From Phytophthora quininea (lineage: Eukaryota; Oomycota; Peronosporomycetes; Peronosporales; Peronosporaceae): a stretch of 64,000 nucleotides of DNA. The notes beneath the pieces were generated by a model that searched no databases, was not told the origin of the DNA, and saw only the letters and a program-made list of their open reading frames with translations. The stretch covers positions 372,001-436,000 of the forward strand of contig JAAVTG010000581.1 in the NCBI GenBank assembly GCA_011947345.1, written 5' to 3'. The position numbers and the translations under genes were made by a program. Positions within the stretch are counted from its first letter, which is position 1; every line of letters begins with the position of its first letter. Shown here one piece after another: positions 36,194 through 47,331 of the stretch.

Positions 36194-37891
36194 ATGTCAG
36201 GCGCCCTCTTCGCTCCCAATCCCACCAAAGACAAGTTCACACTCAAGCTGCTGCCTCCATTTCGGCCTCGATCCTGGGATGGTCGGACCGGACGTGCGAT
36301 ACTAGGTTCGTGTACCCCGTTTTGTGCATATGCTTGCGTGTTTTTCCGCGCGCCTTGCAGGCCTGCAGGCCGGTCGGGTCATCGTCCTCGGTCAGAAGAG
36401 GCTTGAAGTAGAACGCAGCCACTTAGTTCCGCTGCCACGTAACCTTGCTGCCGTGGGTGCGCCAGAGAGCGTCTAACCACTACGCGTGGCTGCTCTGGAT
36501 TGTTAAGGGAACCTCCCGTTTCCTTCGTCGAGATGGAGACTACGAGACGGTGATAAGTTGCTTTGTCAATTCAATGGCTAATTCTGTCCAACTTTTATCT
36601 ATTTTTAAGGTATACAAACCTGCCGCCACAAAGGCCGTCGAGAAGAACATCGGTGCCGTGCTCCCGGACAAGTTCGGTGCGGTTCTAGACGACTGGACGC
36701 ACGGCACCGACCACTATATGGCGGTGTACGCCTGTTTCGAGCGTGATGGGGTCCGGCACTGCCCCTACTGTCTGTCGCCCCGGTCGTCAACGGCCCGAAC
36801 GACCGTCTCAACGCTGAGAGCCACGTGGCAGCTCTGGCCGCGTTTTTGCCATTTTTTGGTAAGGATATGTCTAACGTAACATTTCTAGTTGGCGACAACT
36901 GTGCGATGAACAAGAGGCTTGCTCGGCTGATGGAGGTGCCCCTTATCGGCTGTGCAAGCCATCGCCTGAACTTGGCGGTACGCAGCATCTGGAGCCTTAC
37001 GAGGAGGACTTGGAGCAAGTGCAGTCACTTGTGAGGCGTCTGCGAACAATTACTCAATCTGCTAAATTGAGGAATACACATGAGAGGTCTCGAGCTAATT
37101 TGATCATGTTCTAGTTTTGTATGTTGCTTTTATTATAGATCGAAGACTTCCCTCAGACCCAAGCTGCGCAACGAGACGCGATGGAGGTCGACCTACGCGA
37201 TGCTTGTGCGCTACTTCGAGCTGCGCGAGTTCATCAGCGCTGATGACGAGGAGCTCGACCGGCGCCAGCTGCAAATAGGGGCTCAAGGCTCTCCTGGTCC
37301 AGCTGGCAGACGTGGAGTCCGTCTCCAAGAAGCTGCAGTCGGAGGACCTGAACTTGCTAGACTCACGCGACCTGCTCGGTGGTCTACTTGAGATCTAACC
37401 ATCATTCTCCAACTACCTCGGTAGGTTTCTGCCGCTGTGACCTTTTCATTTGTGCTTCTAACTACTTTCTTTGTTCTTCGTTTTGTAGCACCGGGGCTGA
37501 TGTTGATCGCTCACCCGATTTTGAGTTGGGCGTTGTCAAAGAACTGGCTGGCCAAGCAAAACGACTCTCTCGTCCCAAGCGCGCGGTACTGCAACCCTGT
37601 TTGAGGGCTGCGAAGACGACAGAGGGAGCTACTAGCGAGGCGGAACCCGCTAAAATCGGCTTTGGTGACCGAATTCTGAAATGACGCAAGGTTGAAGTTG
37701 CACCGAGCGCGTACGAGCTGTTGGGCGTCATTCCCCCAACATCCAACATCGTCGAACGAGTCTTTAGTGTCGCTCGGATGGTGCTTCGCTACGAGCGAAA
37801 CCGCCTCTCACCGCTAACGCTGGAAATGATTATGTTCCTTAAGGTTAATGAGGGATATTGGGACGTGACGACCGTCGGCGCGTGTATCTAG
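36194..37891 (+). mobile_element. hAT-superfamily DNA transposon relic (broken transposase)
   Basis: Pieces of one transposase appear in order but in different frames. There is an N-terminal stretch at 36194 (MSGALFAPNPTKDKF). A catalytic-core part at 36600-36760 contains KAVEKNIGAVLPDKFGAVLD and [16 protein letters not shown]. Next is the typical hAT stretch [20 protein letters not shown] with [13 protein letters not shown] at 36880-36990, then LRYFELREF-like sequence at 37200. The C-terminal dimerisation region lies at 37735-37860 (TSNIVERVFSVARMVLRYER, then LSPLTLEMIMFLKVN). Stops and frame breaks are scattered throughout, including inside non-repetitive sequence, so it is not active. I could not identify terminal inverted repeats or a target-site duplication with confidence, so the true ends lie outside the given limits. 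Confidence 0.8.
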
Positions 37892-38399
37892 ACCGTAATG
37901 TGCACCTTGCTTTAACTAATGATCTATTTTTGTTAAGCAACTTCACGTTATTTATTCCCTGTACTGCAGTTGTGCCTAACGCTATTTATTGATGCTGATC
38001 TATAAAATATGCATAAGTGGTATTGACGGCTTCCCTGTCGTCAAGCAAAAAAACATAATGATTGTGTATTGGGTAGTGGTTATAATATGGATATTCTAGA
38101 TACTTCTAAACGTGTTAGGAATTTTCCATATTAGAACACTGTCTCAGTATCTTGGACATCCCAGTCTACTTTTGTACTTACATTAATCGTTTTTTCCACC
38201 AATCAGAACTCCGTATTTTGTGACTGACATGACGACAGACACACATTATATTGTTAAGACTAGCGTTGGTGACGCCCGCGTGCGCAAGCGAAAAGGAAGA
38301 CCGATGGACTCCGTTCCGCTCGCGGGGCTCGCTGCACTACTCGCAGTGTTAGATGGTCGTTTGAGTCAGCGGGCCCTGCGGACCCTTGAATTCGTACCG
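37892..38399. other. Gene-free stretch after the hAT relic
   Basis: About 500 nt, AT-rich between 37,900 and 38,220. It probably includes the 3' end of the transposon. No coding sequence is supported, although a 65-codon frame at 38220-38417 runs into the hairpin. Confidence 0.4.
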
Positions 38400-38453
38400 T
38401 TTTGTTTGATTGACTAGAAAGGGGCGAATCCCTTTCTAGCCAATCAAACAAAA
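38400..38453. repeat. Near-perfect inverted repeat (24-bp arms, 6-nt loop)
   Basis: Left arm 38400-38423, right arm 38430-38453, loop GCGAAT. The arms pair with a single mismatch and begin TTTTGTTTGATTG. The stem would form a stable hairpin in DNA or RNA. It may be the joined ends of a small inverted-repeat element or a foldback remnant. Confidence 0.75.
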
Positions 38454-39151
38454 ATGTGCCGTATCGCCGCGGACGGACAGACTCTGGGCACATCGACGGA
38501 CAGCGTGCTGCCTTATTACGGCGCAAAATACAGCTCTATACTTTGGCAGCCGCCATGGAAGCTAACACGATTAGAACTCACTCGGAACTTGGGAGTAGTA
38601 TTCAGGCTGACAGACAGATCACTTTCGAATTAGCTCCAGCCATGTAAGTGCCTGATATAGTTATCCTGTTGTTACTGCAGCTAATGGACGTAATGCGCTA
38701 GGCTTCCCTGTGCACGCTGTCATGCTATGTTTTTGGTGGCGTGACAACCTCGCCGTGCACGTATGCCGCCCTGCCGTCCAGAGGGTGCGGTGCAACCGCT
38801 GCCTCACGGACGTCGCGGCGCGATGGCTTGCGAGCCATGAGCAATCAGTTTTGTGTGCCAGACGCGCTGAAGCGCGGCACCTAGGCACGGATTTGATGCA
38901 GCGCCGGCGCAAGACGACCGCCGCCTCCCAGCGAGCTCGGCTGTGGGCAGCTGGACGCGAGGTTCAAGGCGCCCCCGAGCCGGCAGCTGATCCGCCGCAA
39001 TCCGCACCCCTCGTTACAATCCTCCTGGTCCCCGTCCGACGGTGGCGTGCCAGTCAACCGTGGCAATGAAGGCCAAGGCGAGGTATCTCCCGAGGCACCG
39101 ACGGAAGAGCTGGCATACCTATAATCGTCAAAGGCCCCTGACAAAGGCAGG
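38454..39151. other. Stretch between hairpin and zinc-finger ORF
   Basis: About 700 nt. A forward frame at 38710-39069 is Arg/Ala-rich with Cys-x2-Cys (VRCNRCLTDVAARW). It could be an upstream exon or decayed part of the zinc-finger ORF that follows. I cannot support it as a separate gene. Confidence 0.3.
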
Positions 39152-39769
39152 GTGGGCAACTTCGACATTGAAATTGACAAGGACCGCAGGGGCAGCGAGG
39201 TGGAGGTGGTCAGCACGATCCCGGCTACCGCCCCGTCTGCCACGTCGGCGGCTTGCAGCGCTCCACGTACGACTGTCACCCGCCCGACAGCGGCTTCTAC
39301 GACGATGGTCGACGTTGTAGCTCGTCAATCGCTGCCGTTCTGTGTCATCTGTCGCAGTGGCGTCGTACCCGAAGAACCTTCGGACCTGTGCCCTGTTCAC
39401 ACGTGTATTGCACGGTTCCACGTGATATACATACGCATCTGTACAAGGTGGCTCGTGCATGCTGCAACGCAGAGGCCCCAGGAATGCGTGAGCATAACAC
39501 CCCGAAAGGGGGGCGTCTGCGCACAGAAGTCGGACTTCCACGATCGTGTGTCGTGCGTGACGTGTGCCTGCCGCTTCCACCTGGATTGTCTGTACAAGCA
39601 TTGTTACAACTACATCTTGAGGGACGGCACAGACGCCTCCATCTTCAATACGTCGGCTATGTTGTTGTGCTCGGCCTGCCTTATGGTAAACCCTGACTCG
39701 ACGAAGTATCTCGACCTCGTTGCGAACTTGCACCTCGATTTCAAGGAGCTGCTGCTGAACTTGTCGTAG
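39152..39769 (+). CDS. Orphan Cys/His-rich zinc-finger (PHD/RING-like) protein
   Basis: A continuous frame of 205 residues. After a Thr/Ala-rich N-terminus come regularly spaced Cys and His: CVICRSGV, LCPVHTC, then CVTCACRFHLDCLYKHC, then LLCSACLM. Two CxxC pairs, a Cys/His core with H-x2-C, and a final CxxC suggest a cross-braced zinc-binding module of PHD or RING type. I do not recognise the family, and the spacing fits neither class exactly. The first ATG is used for want of better evidence; the module may be the C-terminal part of a longer, decayed gene. It sits alone in a repeat-rich interval between a hAT relic and gene-free DNA, so it may belong to a mobile element. Confidence 0.45.
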   Translation: MGNFDIEIDKDRRGSEVEVVSTIPATAPSATSAACSAPRTTVTRPTAASTTMVDVVARQSLPFCVICRSGVVPEEPSDLCPVHTCIARFHVIYIRICTRWLVHAATQRPQECVSITPRKGGVCAQKSDFHDRVSCVTCACRFHLDCLYKHCYNYILRDGTDASIFNTSAMLLCSACLMVNPDSTKYLDLVANLHLDFKELLLNLS

Positions 39770-41760
39770 GCAGTCTTAGTTTGCCCCATCTTCATTGTGT
39801 TTAACTTCATTAAGTATGTGTCAGCCTGAATCCTGTCTGTCGATGGCGCGCAGCTTCTGACTGACGAAGGAAATTAATAGAATGTTTACCTTTGTACTGC
39901 TCGAGAACTAGCAGACGTGAAGCCTTCGATGTGTGCGTAGCATGTGGCTTCGGCGGTTCACACCTCATTCTTCCCTATCACGAACAGACTTCTAACTAGC
40001 AAGCCCAGCTGCGTCGTCAAGGCATACCGCTGAAGTGGCGGGCAGACCCCGGCGGCAGAATGGCGGCGGCGGCTCGGAAGAGTGCCTCATCAAGCGCCAT
40101 CGCCCAGATATCACCGCGAAACATCGTGCCAACGCCGGTACTACCGCTGTTGCAGTGAAGGCGACGATGAACACGTTTTCAGGGATGTTAGCAACGCCGT
40201 TATATCTCCCGTGGGATGAAATACTGTTCGACATGTACAAGCCGGCGTTGGAGGCATATTTACTTGCTAACATCCATGTAGCTCGTGTGGTGTGGAGATT
40301 TCTTCAAGATCCGGCAACCAACTGTCGCTCCCGCCATTAGCCGGTAAAGGAGGGCGATTTGGACCAATTGCGACATGTGGAGAAGGTTCGTTGTGGATCA
40401 CTGTCCAGGTAGGCACTATTGCGAACCATCGCCTGGTCGTTAAATCTTCGGATGGGAAACTCCGACGGTGCCGCTCATATTTCACTTGATATTGGAATAT
40501 AATCATCGGAAGAGGTAGGATTAGATAGAGTAGGAGCCCGCAAGAGCGATACAATCAGAGCAGAATTTTTCCTCGACTTCCTAAGTGGCCAGTCGTCCTA
40601 GGTAAGCACCTTTCCCTGTTGTTGTGGATTGGAGTTAACTCTGGCGCCCCCATAAGAGAGTCCACGGGAGTAGACAACCTTCGTCTGCTGGTGCCACGAG
40701 GTATTGAGTGTGCAAGAAAGTGTTTGGACGTACAGGCGAAGGATCGTGTCTGTAGCGTCGGTTAATGTTTGCCTACAGCGTAGATAGTGAGTGGAGGGCA
40801 CACCGGCTCGGGCAGGGTCGTATCTGGTTCCTTCAAATCTCGCCGGACATCCGCCTGACGTTCTGGAAGGTGTATTGTTGTGTGCCGGAAGCTCGCTGCT
40901 ACCTTCGAGAAAGTTCAGTAGATTCCTATGCGGGAATTGGGACGACCTCTCGAGCCGCTAGGTCGGCCGTTCTCTCACACTGCCTCGGGGTTGTTATGAG
41001 TGGTGGCCCACCACGGTCTGCAGGCGACGAATTGTGAGCATCTGCTCTACTATACAACCGGTGGTGAGGAGAAAGTGTCCAGCGATAAAATAACAGCCCT
41101 ACCTCACACGGCTTCCAACAGCGTGCAACCCGCCAAATGGCAACCAATGCCAGCAACGCGGTGTGTAGCAATTTTTACCATCGGTTCAACAAGCATGTCA
41201 AACGCATCTATCAGTTCAATGGCAGCCAAGCCTGCAGCTTCCTCAAAGCGGTTCTGTCGCTAGACCAGTACGGCGGTAGAGACAGAATGGTTGTTGAATG
41301 GTGAGCCTGGGCCCCCGGAAGACCAACGGGTATCTTGGTGGGAAAGCCCACTTGCTCGTGCCACCGACATACACGTTTCCTGCACTAGATACAAAGCCAA
41401 AAGTCTACACGCGGTTATGACATTCGTGCAACCCCGTTACAATCGCGCTACGATACCCGCTGAGCGTGACAGATCGTGCCCGGTTTCTTTCGAAGACAAA
41501 AACCGTTTCGAAGTAGGGCGGCGTAAACTCAGCGAGATTTAAACCATCATTGTCAGCGAAAAATTGAGCGGTGTCGCTGTTTTCTTTAGAGAGCTCTTGT
41601 TTTATCCAATTTTTATGCCGTCGATGTTGTCTGTGTACTTTTTTATTGTTTCACTAGAGATACACGCATTGCGGATCGCCTTCGCGTCGACAGTGGGGGC
41701 TGCGGTTACCGTCAGCTATTGTTCTCTGGTGCTGGTGCTGCTGTATCTAACGTGACGTCG
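39770..41760. other. Gene-poor interval
   Basis: About 2 kb with only short, unconnected frames on both strands. A frame at 40035-40340 includes YLPWDEILFDMYKPALEAYLL, which may be a protein remnant but lacks a family match. No RNA gene or intact element is seen. Confidence 0.4.
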
Positions 41761-42484
41761 AACAATAAGAGAGCACTGTTATAGTCGGCGTCTGGCACTT
41801 TCGACTTTTCGGACGAATTCGATCCCTGATCTGCCTATAGTGAAACCCAGTCAAATGAACGTCAAAAATTTTCAAAATCCTTGAAAATATAAACAAATCA
41901 TCTTACGATTTGGCAGTCAACTCCAGAAAAATTTATAAAAATACAGGAATGTGTTATGCTTCGTAGACATTTAGCGAATATATTAGCTGTGAAACGTTAA
42001 GAGGTTTCAACTTTCCCACTTTGAATCGAAAACCACGTCTGATACAGCACGCAGTCTACCAGCTTCGGGTTTAACAGCGCTTCTAGTTAATGAAAAATAA
42101 AGTACTGAATGTTCGTTTCCCCAGATTCTTGAAATTTGTGTGTTTTTAGTTGAGAAAAAGTACGTTGATTATGTTTAGTACCCAGTTTTGGCGAGACTAG
42201 ACAATATTGTACCCTATTACCATATCTTACAGTAAAAAAGTTCAGCCCCTGGCACAGTTCTTTCGAACTGCGGACTCCATGCTGACTGCCACACCGAGCT
42301 CAACCAGCAGTTCTCTCTGCAACACTGCCGTGGCGGCAGGACGTAGCCAAACCTCATGTGTCCCGCGTGAGCCTGCGGGTGGCATCAGGATAGCCGGTGG
42401 TCTCCGGCTGATGCTGTAGGAAGGGAGCTACCCGGATAGCGTAAAGGGGTTAAAAACGACAATGATCGATGTTGATCGAGTTGG
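41761..42484. other. AT-rich island and flank
   Basis: Between about 41,780 and 42,240 the base composition becomes strongly AT-rich with A and T runs, unlike the GC-rich genes on either side. It then returns to GC-rich sequence before the bPH gene. No gene is visible. It could be relic repeat DNA. Confidence 0.4.
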
Positions 42485-43083
42485 CTACTTTCCTACTTCT
42501 GTCTGAGCGAGCGCAGTGGTGATCACATCTCGATAACAGCGGGCATTGCGTTCCGCGAAAGCGCTCTCCATCCAGGCCGCAGCTTGCGTAGCGCTAGCGA
42601 CGAGGTCATTGCCAACGTTCAGCTTCAAGCTGTCGGCCGCCTCGTCCAGTCCTTTGGTGGCCTGGTTCCAGCTGCGAGCACGAGCACGTTGCTCCCTCTC
42701 CAGCAGCAGCAAGGTCTTGTAGAACTTCTTCACGTGGGTTTCCTCCTTGCGAGCAATGTCGATGGACACCTCGCAGTCTCCGATCTGGAACTTGATCTCG
42801 CAGTCTCGGTCCACTCGGCCCGTGGTCTCAAACAAGACTTTGGTCAGCAAATTGTCTCGATACGTGCGTCGCTCTACCCGTTTGCGAGTGGTCGTGGCGT
42901 TCTCCCCACGGTCATGATCAGCGCCTCGTTCGTGAAGGCGAACTCCTCTTTGGCCGACTCGAAGGCGAACAGAATGTCTTCTCCTGGAAGCAAGTAGGAA
43001 GCGGCGTGCAACTTGTCGAACTTGGTGGCCGTCGTGCAGATATCCGCCGACCCGGTGAGATCCTTCGTCAGTCCCTTGAACAT
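42485..43083 (-). CDS. bPH-domain (PF08000-like) small protein
   Basis: It starts with MFKGLTKDLTGSADI at 43083 and is homologous to the genes at 25.9 and 43.3 kb. The bPH region shows YLLPGEDILFAFESAKEEFA, then FTNEALIMTVG, and after a break RKRVERRTYRDNLLTKVLFE and VDRDCEIKFQIGDCEVSIDI. The C-terminus is helical. One C is missing in the run at 42904-42907: G-E-N-A-T-T-T-R is obtained with five, matching the partner genes, so the gene reads in two frames. Read through, it is about 199 residues. It is divergent from the next gene, with only about 210 bp between the start codons, so both probably share a bidirectional promoter. Confidence 0.72.
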
Positions 43084-43293
43084 GGCGCTTGGTGAAGGTT
43101 TGCTAAAGTGAGAATGCAACGGGTCGGATGGCGAGAGATGAAAATCCACCGTCAAGGTGATTCCCATGTGCAGCCACTTTGATGTACGAACAGAAAACAT
43201 CGCCATGCTGGATTTCCCGCCGCCATGTGTGACTCTGCGGTGCCTCCAGTCGAACCGAAGTCTCACTCCCAAATCATCCCAAAGAGCAGAAAG

Positions 43294-43935
43294 ATGTTGA
43301 AAGGCTTAGCTGGCGACTTGTCCGGGGCTGGTGATGTATGCCACGTGATCAAGAACTTCTCGCAGTGCCTGGCCTCGCAGTACCTGCTGCCTGGAGAGAG
43401 CGTCATGTTCTCCATGCAGTCGACCAAAGAAGAGTTCACCTTCACCAACCAAGCGCTGCTCAAGATCGGCGGCAGCAACTCGACGACGACGCGTAAACTG
43501 GCGGAGCGCTTCGACTACCGCCACGAGACCATCACGTCCGTCAAGTTCGAGACCGCAGGGATCGTTGATCGAGACTGCGAGATCAAGTTCAAGATCGGCG
43601 GCAAGTCCGTCTCCATTGACGTGGCCAAGGCCGAGCAGGCTGACGCGCAGGACTTTTACAAAGTGTTGGAGCTGCTGAGTCGCAAGCAGTTTGAGAACAA
43701 CAAGGCGTGGGAGCACGGCTGCCTGGCCATGAAGTACTCGAGCGAGGCGCTGTACCTGACCGAGAACAGCGGCCAGACGCTGACCAACCAGTCGAACGAA
43801 GCAGCTGCGTGGATCGGACAGCTCTACGAGACAACACACCCGCTGTGCTACCGACAAGTGATCAGCGATGCCTTCCAAGAGCTGCGACTAGTGGACAAGA
43901 TGGAACGCTTTTCAGTCACAGTGGTGGAGGAATAG
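43294..43935 (+). CDS. bPH-domain (PF08000-like) small protein
   Basis: An intact frame of 213 residues from MLKGLAGDLSGAGDV at 43294. This start matches the beginning of the homologue on the other strand; the frame is open back to 43225. It carries the same elements in the same order: YLLPGESVMFSMQSTKEEF, FTNQALLKIGG, RKLAERFDYRHETITSVKFE, VDRDCEIKFKIGGKSVSIDV. A charged helical C-terminus follows. bPH folds act as adaptors, and nothing here suggests enzymatic activity. No myristoylation signal is present, in contrast to the copy at 25.9 kb. The divergent pair probably arose by local inverted duplication. Confidence 0.78.
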   Translation: MLKGLAGDLSGAGDVCHVIKNFSQCLASQYLLPGESVMFSMQSTKEEFTFTNQALLKIGGSNSTTTRKLAERFDYRHETITSVKFETAGIVDRDCEIKFKIGGKSVSIDVAKAEQADAQDFYKVLELLSRKQFENNKAWEHGCLAMKYSSEALYLTENSGQTLTNQSNEAAAWIGQLYETTHPLCYRQVISDAFQELRLVDKMERFSVTVVEE

Positions 43936-44009
43936 TTGGCTTGGAAATTCTACTTCAAAACTCAGCCGAACTGTATTATGATAGCACACTGCTCGCCTTT
44001 GTCGCCTGC

Positions 44010-47000
44010 TTAGTACACTCCAAGCTCATCCTCAAACTCATCGTCACGCTCTTCAGATAGCAGGAACGAGCTCAGGTCGTTCGGATACTTCTGGGGCTGC
44101 CCAACCAGACTTAATAGCACTGGCAGCAGCACAAGCCCATGGAAACAACCCAGCACTACAATACCCAAGTACATGCGGAAGAAATACACACGGAAGAGCA
44201 TCGAGGGGCAAAGGCCAGCACACCAATCCCGCAAAACTTGGTAAGTGTGATACCTGAGAAGATGGACGCCCCGACACTTGTAAGCGCGTAGCGGGTGTGG
44301 TCGTTCCCAGTCGTGCCGAGATGATTCCGTCTGGAAAACGCAAACTGGTGCGCAATGTGCACGCAGAACTCGACGCCAAGTCCAACGCAGGCCAGGATGT
44401 TTACAACCGACACGGCATTCAGAGAGGTTTCCTCGCCACTTCCAGCCAGTTGGTTCCATAGGAAGAGGTAGCCTAGTTGGGAGATTGTCATCGACAGCAC
44501 ACACAGAGTAACAACGCTAGTCAGCCGTAAACTCCCACCCATTAGGATAAACATGGCGCTGAAGACTGCAGCCAGTGCCAATAGCACGCTCTGTAGCGCC
44601 ACGCCCTGGATGTACGTGTACTGCTCGTAGTACACGAACACCAGCGCGTACGGAAACGCCGTGGCAGGACGGCCGTGGCTCCAGCGACTCGCCACTTCGT
44701 GCAGATAGTAATACGAGTTGACAAACATGGACTGGTTGCGCATGGCATTCAGCTGGAAGCGCATCCGAGAAGCGACGATGGTCATGTTGCCGCCCTCTTT
44801 GGCTCGTAAAACACGATATCTCCTTCGTATTGAGCGCCGCAGAGGCCAAAGTGCTGACAGCACGACGAGTCGATGGAAATGTGCGTGAAATTCTTCACGA
44901 GAGGGTAAAATAATGCGCTTGGAGTTACGTTTGCAGATGCTAGAGCTCCGTACACGTAGCCATCGAGCAAAACATCTTCTCCCTGTTCGAACGCGTCAGC
45001 AACTTTTTCAGCTCGTACGGGAATGGGTCCATTGGCTGCACTGGGCAATCACAAAGCCCTTGATCTATCTTATCTTGTAGGAAGTAGCGCATTTGACGCC
45101 ACTGGTTAAACGTGTGCAGCCACGAGTAAACTGGCAGCTCAATATACTGGCGCAAGCCGGACAGTTCGTCAAGGAATACATTCACATCCTGCTGCAACGT
45201 TGCGTCCGTGTAGTCCAGCACGTAGTCTAGCACAACATACGCAGGAGGCCCGGCCTCACCGAGAGCAGTCTGTTTCTCGAAGTATTCATGCAAGTAAAAG
45301 TCAGTGGGAACTGCCAGTTGCTGCTCTAACCCAAGCGGCAAATGAGTTGAGCCCAGTGCACTAATGGCCAGCATCATCAGGGCGGATACAAGCACCAACA
45401 CTTTGGTGGAGCGGCGCAATAGGAAAGGGATATACGTCTTCTCCATGAAGCGCTGAAGAACGCCGGCATTACTCGCACGAGTTGGCGCCTCCTCCATCAT
45501 GTTGCTGTCATCGACCAGCAAGTCATACTGGTAGTGGACCTTGGACGGTATCCGTTTCTTCCCCTTGGGCGGCGGAGTCAGCGTCAACGTCTGCTTCATC
45601 CACGGGAACAGGTCATACCGTCTAGCACGCACCCGACGTGCATCCAGAACTAGTGCAGCGGCGAACCACGTCATTTGCAGCGCAAAATCTGCAGCGACTG
45701 CTAGCGAAGCGACAACACAGAAGCTCGTTAATGCCGGAATGCGGGTAAGTGCGCCCACCAAGAACGCCAACGTTTCCGCTACAGCTGCCACGACGATGGA
45801 AGGTCCTACATTGACCATCGTTTCTCCAAGCACCTGCTTGAGCATCAATAGCTCGTCCTCGGCTCGATCTCGCGTGTTGCGTCTGGTCTCCCGTGATGTC
45901 AACCCTCGTAAAGCAGCCAGTCGATCGAATTCATTCGTGAGGATAAACATATTGTCCACGCCAATGGCTAGCACCAAGAACGGCACAACTTCTAAAGTAA
46001 TCATCGTCACCTCCATCTGCAGGATGGCGCAGCTCACACCCATCGCAGCTCCCAGCGAGAGCAGCACGATCAGGATGCCTGTAAGTCCAAGTCCAAAGCG
46101 AGACCGTACTGGGTCCGAAAACTTACCCAGCGAGGCAGACACGTAGAAAAACATGACGAGGTAACTCACCACCACAATGAAAGCGTTTTGCTTTGTCTGC
46201 ACGACCAGAGAGTCCGCCACCGACCTCTCAGCCATGTAGGCCAGCCGCATTCCTTCAGCGCCGACATCCGCCAACGCCTGGTCGTCGACTGTATCCCAGT
46301 CGTAGTCTGCACTTTCATTCCCACCTGCAGGCTTCAACGACTCGGCCGCTTTCTGTGCGATCGTGAGAAAAACCTCCTTCTCCCATTGCTCCACGTACTT
46401 GGTGTACGTCTCGTTGTCCGGGTTGTTGTTCAGTAGGAACGTCACCATGAGCGCTTTGGCCTTCGGAGTGGCCTCTCCGCATGGGTCAGGGTTCTGGTGG
46501 CACTCGTCCCTCTCCAGTCCACCGAACACGACGTTCCTCATCACTGGGACGCCGTTCTGGTCCATACACGGTGAGCGCTTCTTCAGCACTTGGTCTGTGG
46601 TCTGGCAGGCCGCCGTCAGCTTAATGTCCGGGTCCTGCTCCAGCAGCGTGCGGTTCCCCAGCCAATACTGGAAGGGACTGGTCACTAGACAACCTTTGCC
46701 CTTGATGGGTCGGTAGCAAAGTCCTCGAGCCCCAGCGTCACGTTGGGGGCGTCAGTCGCGACCACCGAGGTCTGCGCGATCTGCGTCTGGATCTTGGCCA
46801 TCTGCAGCAGGAAGCGGCGCTGCACCAGGTCTTCGGAGGCGTCGCAGGTCTGCTGGGCGTCAGCAGCAGCCTCCGCGGCGTCGTCCACGTAGAAAATGAG
46901 CTGCTGGATGCGGAAGAACGGCCCAAAGTACGAGTTGAACTCTGCTTGCTCGGTGGCCGCCACGCTGTGTGGAGGTACCCAGAGGCCCTGCGGGTTGGTC

Positions 47001-47116
47001 TGCAGCTGCATATTGAGCAAGCCTAGGCACAGCACGGCGCTGCAGACGAGCGCGGACAGCGCCACGAGCCACGGCGAGCCGCTGCAGAGCGCTCCCAGTC
47101 GGTAGAACGCGCTCAT
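44010..47116 (-). CDS. NPC1-like RND protein with sterol-sensing domain, lacking the NPC1 N-terminal domain
   Basis: Frames from 47116 (MSAFYRLGALCSGSPWLV), 46685, 45048, 44863 and 44504 join into a protein of about 1,040 residues. The first membrane helix is followed by TNPQGLWVPP and YFGPFFRIQQLIFYV, the NPC1 segment that follows its second membrane helix. A Cys-rich luminal loop comes next (CLVTSPFQYWLGN, CMDQNG). A five-helix sterol-sensing domain lies around 46150-45700 (VVPFLVLAIGVDNMFILTNE), and a second RND half contains NILACVGLGVEFCVHIAHQF. NPC1 moves cholesterol out of late endosomes. The soluble cholesterol-binding domain at the NPC1 N-terminus is absent here, and the start sits where it would end. 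Single-base deletions fall at 46718-46720, near 44985, near 44803 and at 44215-44218. Confidence 0.85.
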
Positions 47117-47331
47117 CGTGGGGAGGTCTGATAATGACAAGCTCAATTGCACCGATCTTTTCGAGCTGGGGTTAATCTTTCCAACCCAGAGAGGTTAATT
47201 TAGCTATGTCCATGGAGCAGCAGGAAGTGTTGGAGTGCTGCGCTGCTTAGCGGCCTAATGAATACACGTGCTTGCATTTTCTTTCCTGCTACAGTAGTTG
47301 GGGGCTATTTCCTTTTGAACGACTACGAGTC

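Noticed and set aside
36194..37891. Active hAT transposon
   Set aside because: The transposase is split over several frames with stops in non-homopolymer positions, and no terminal repeats could be assigned.
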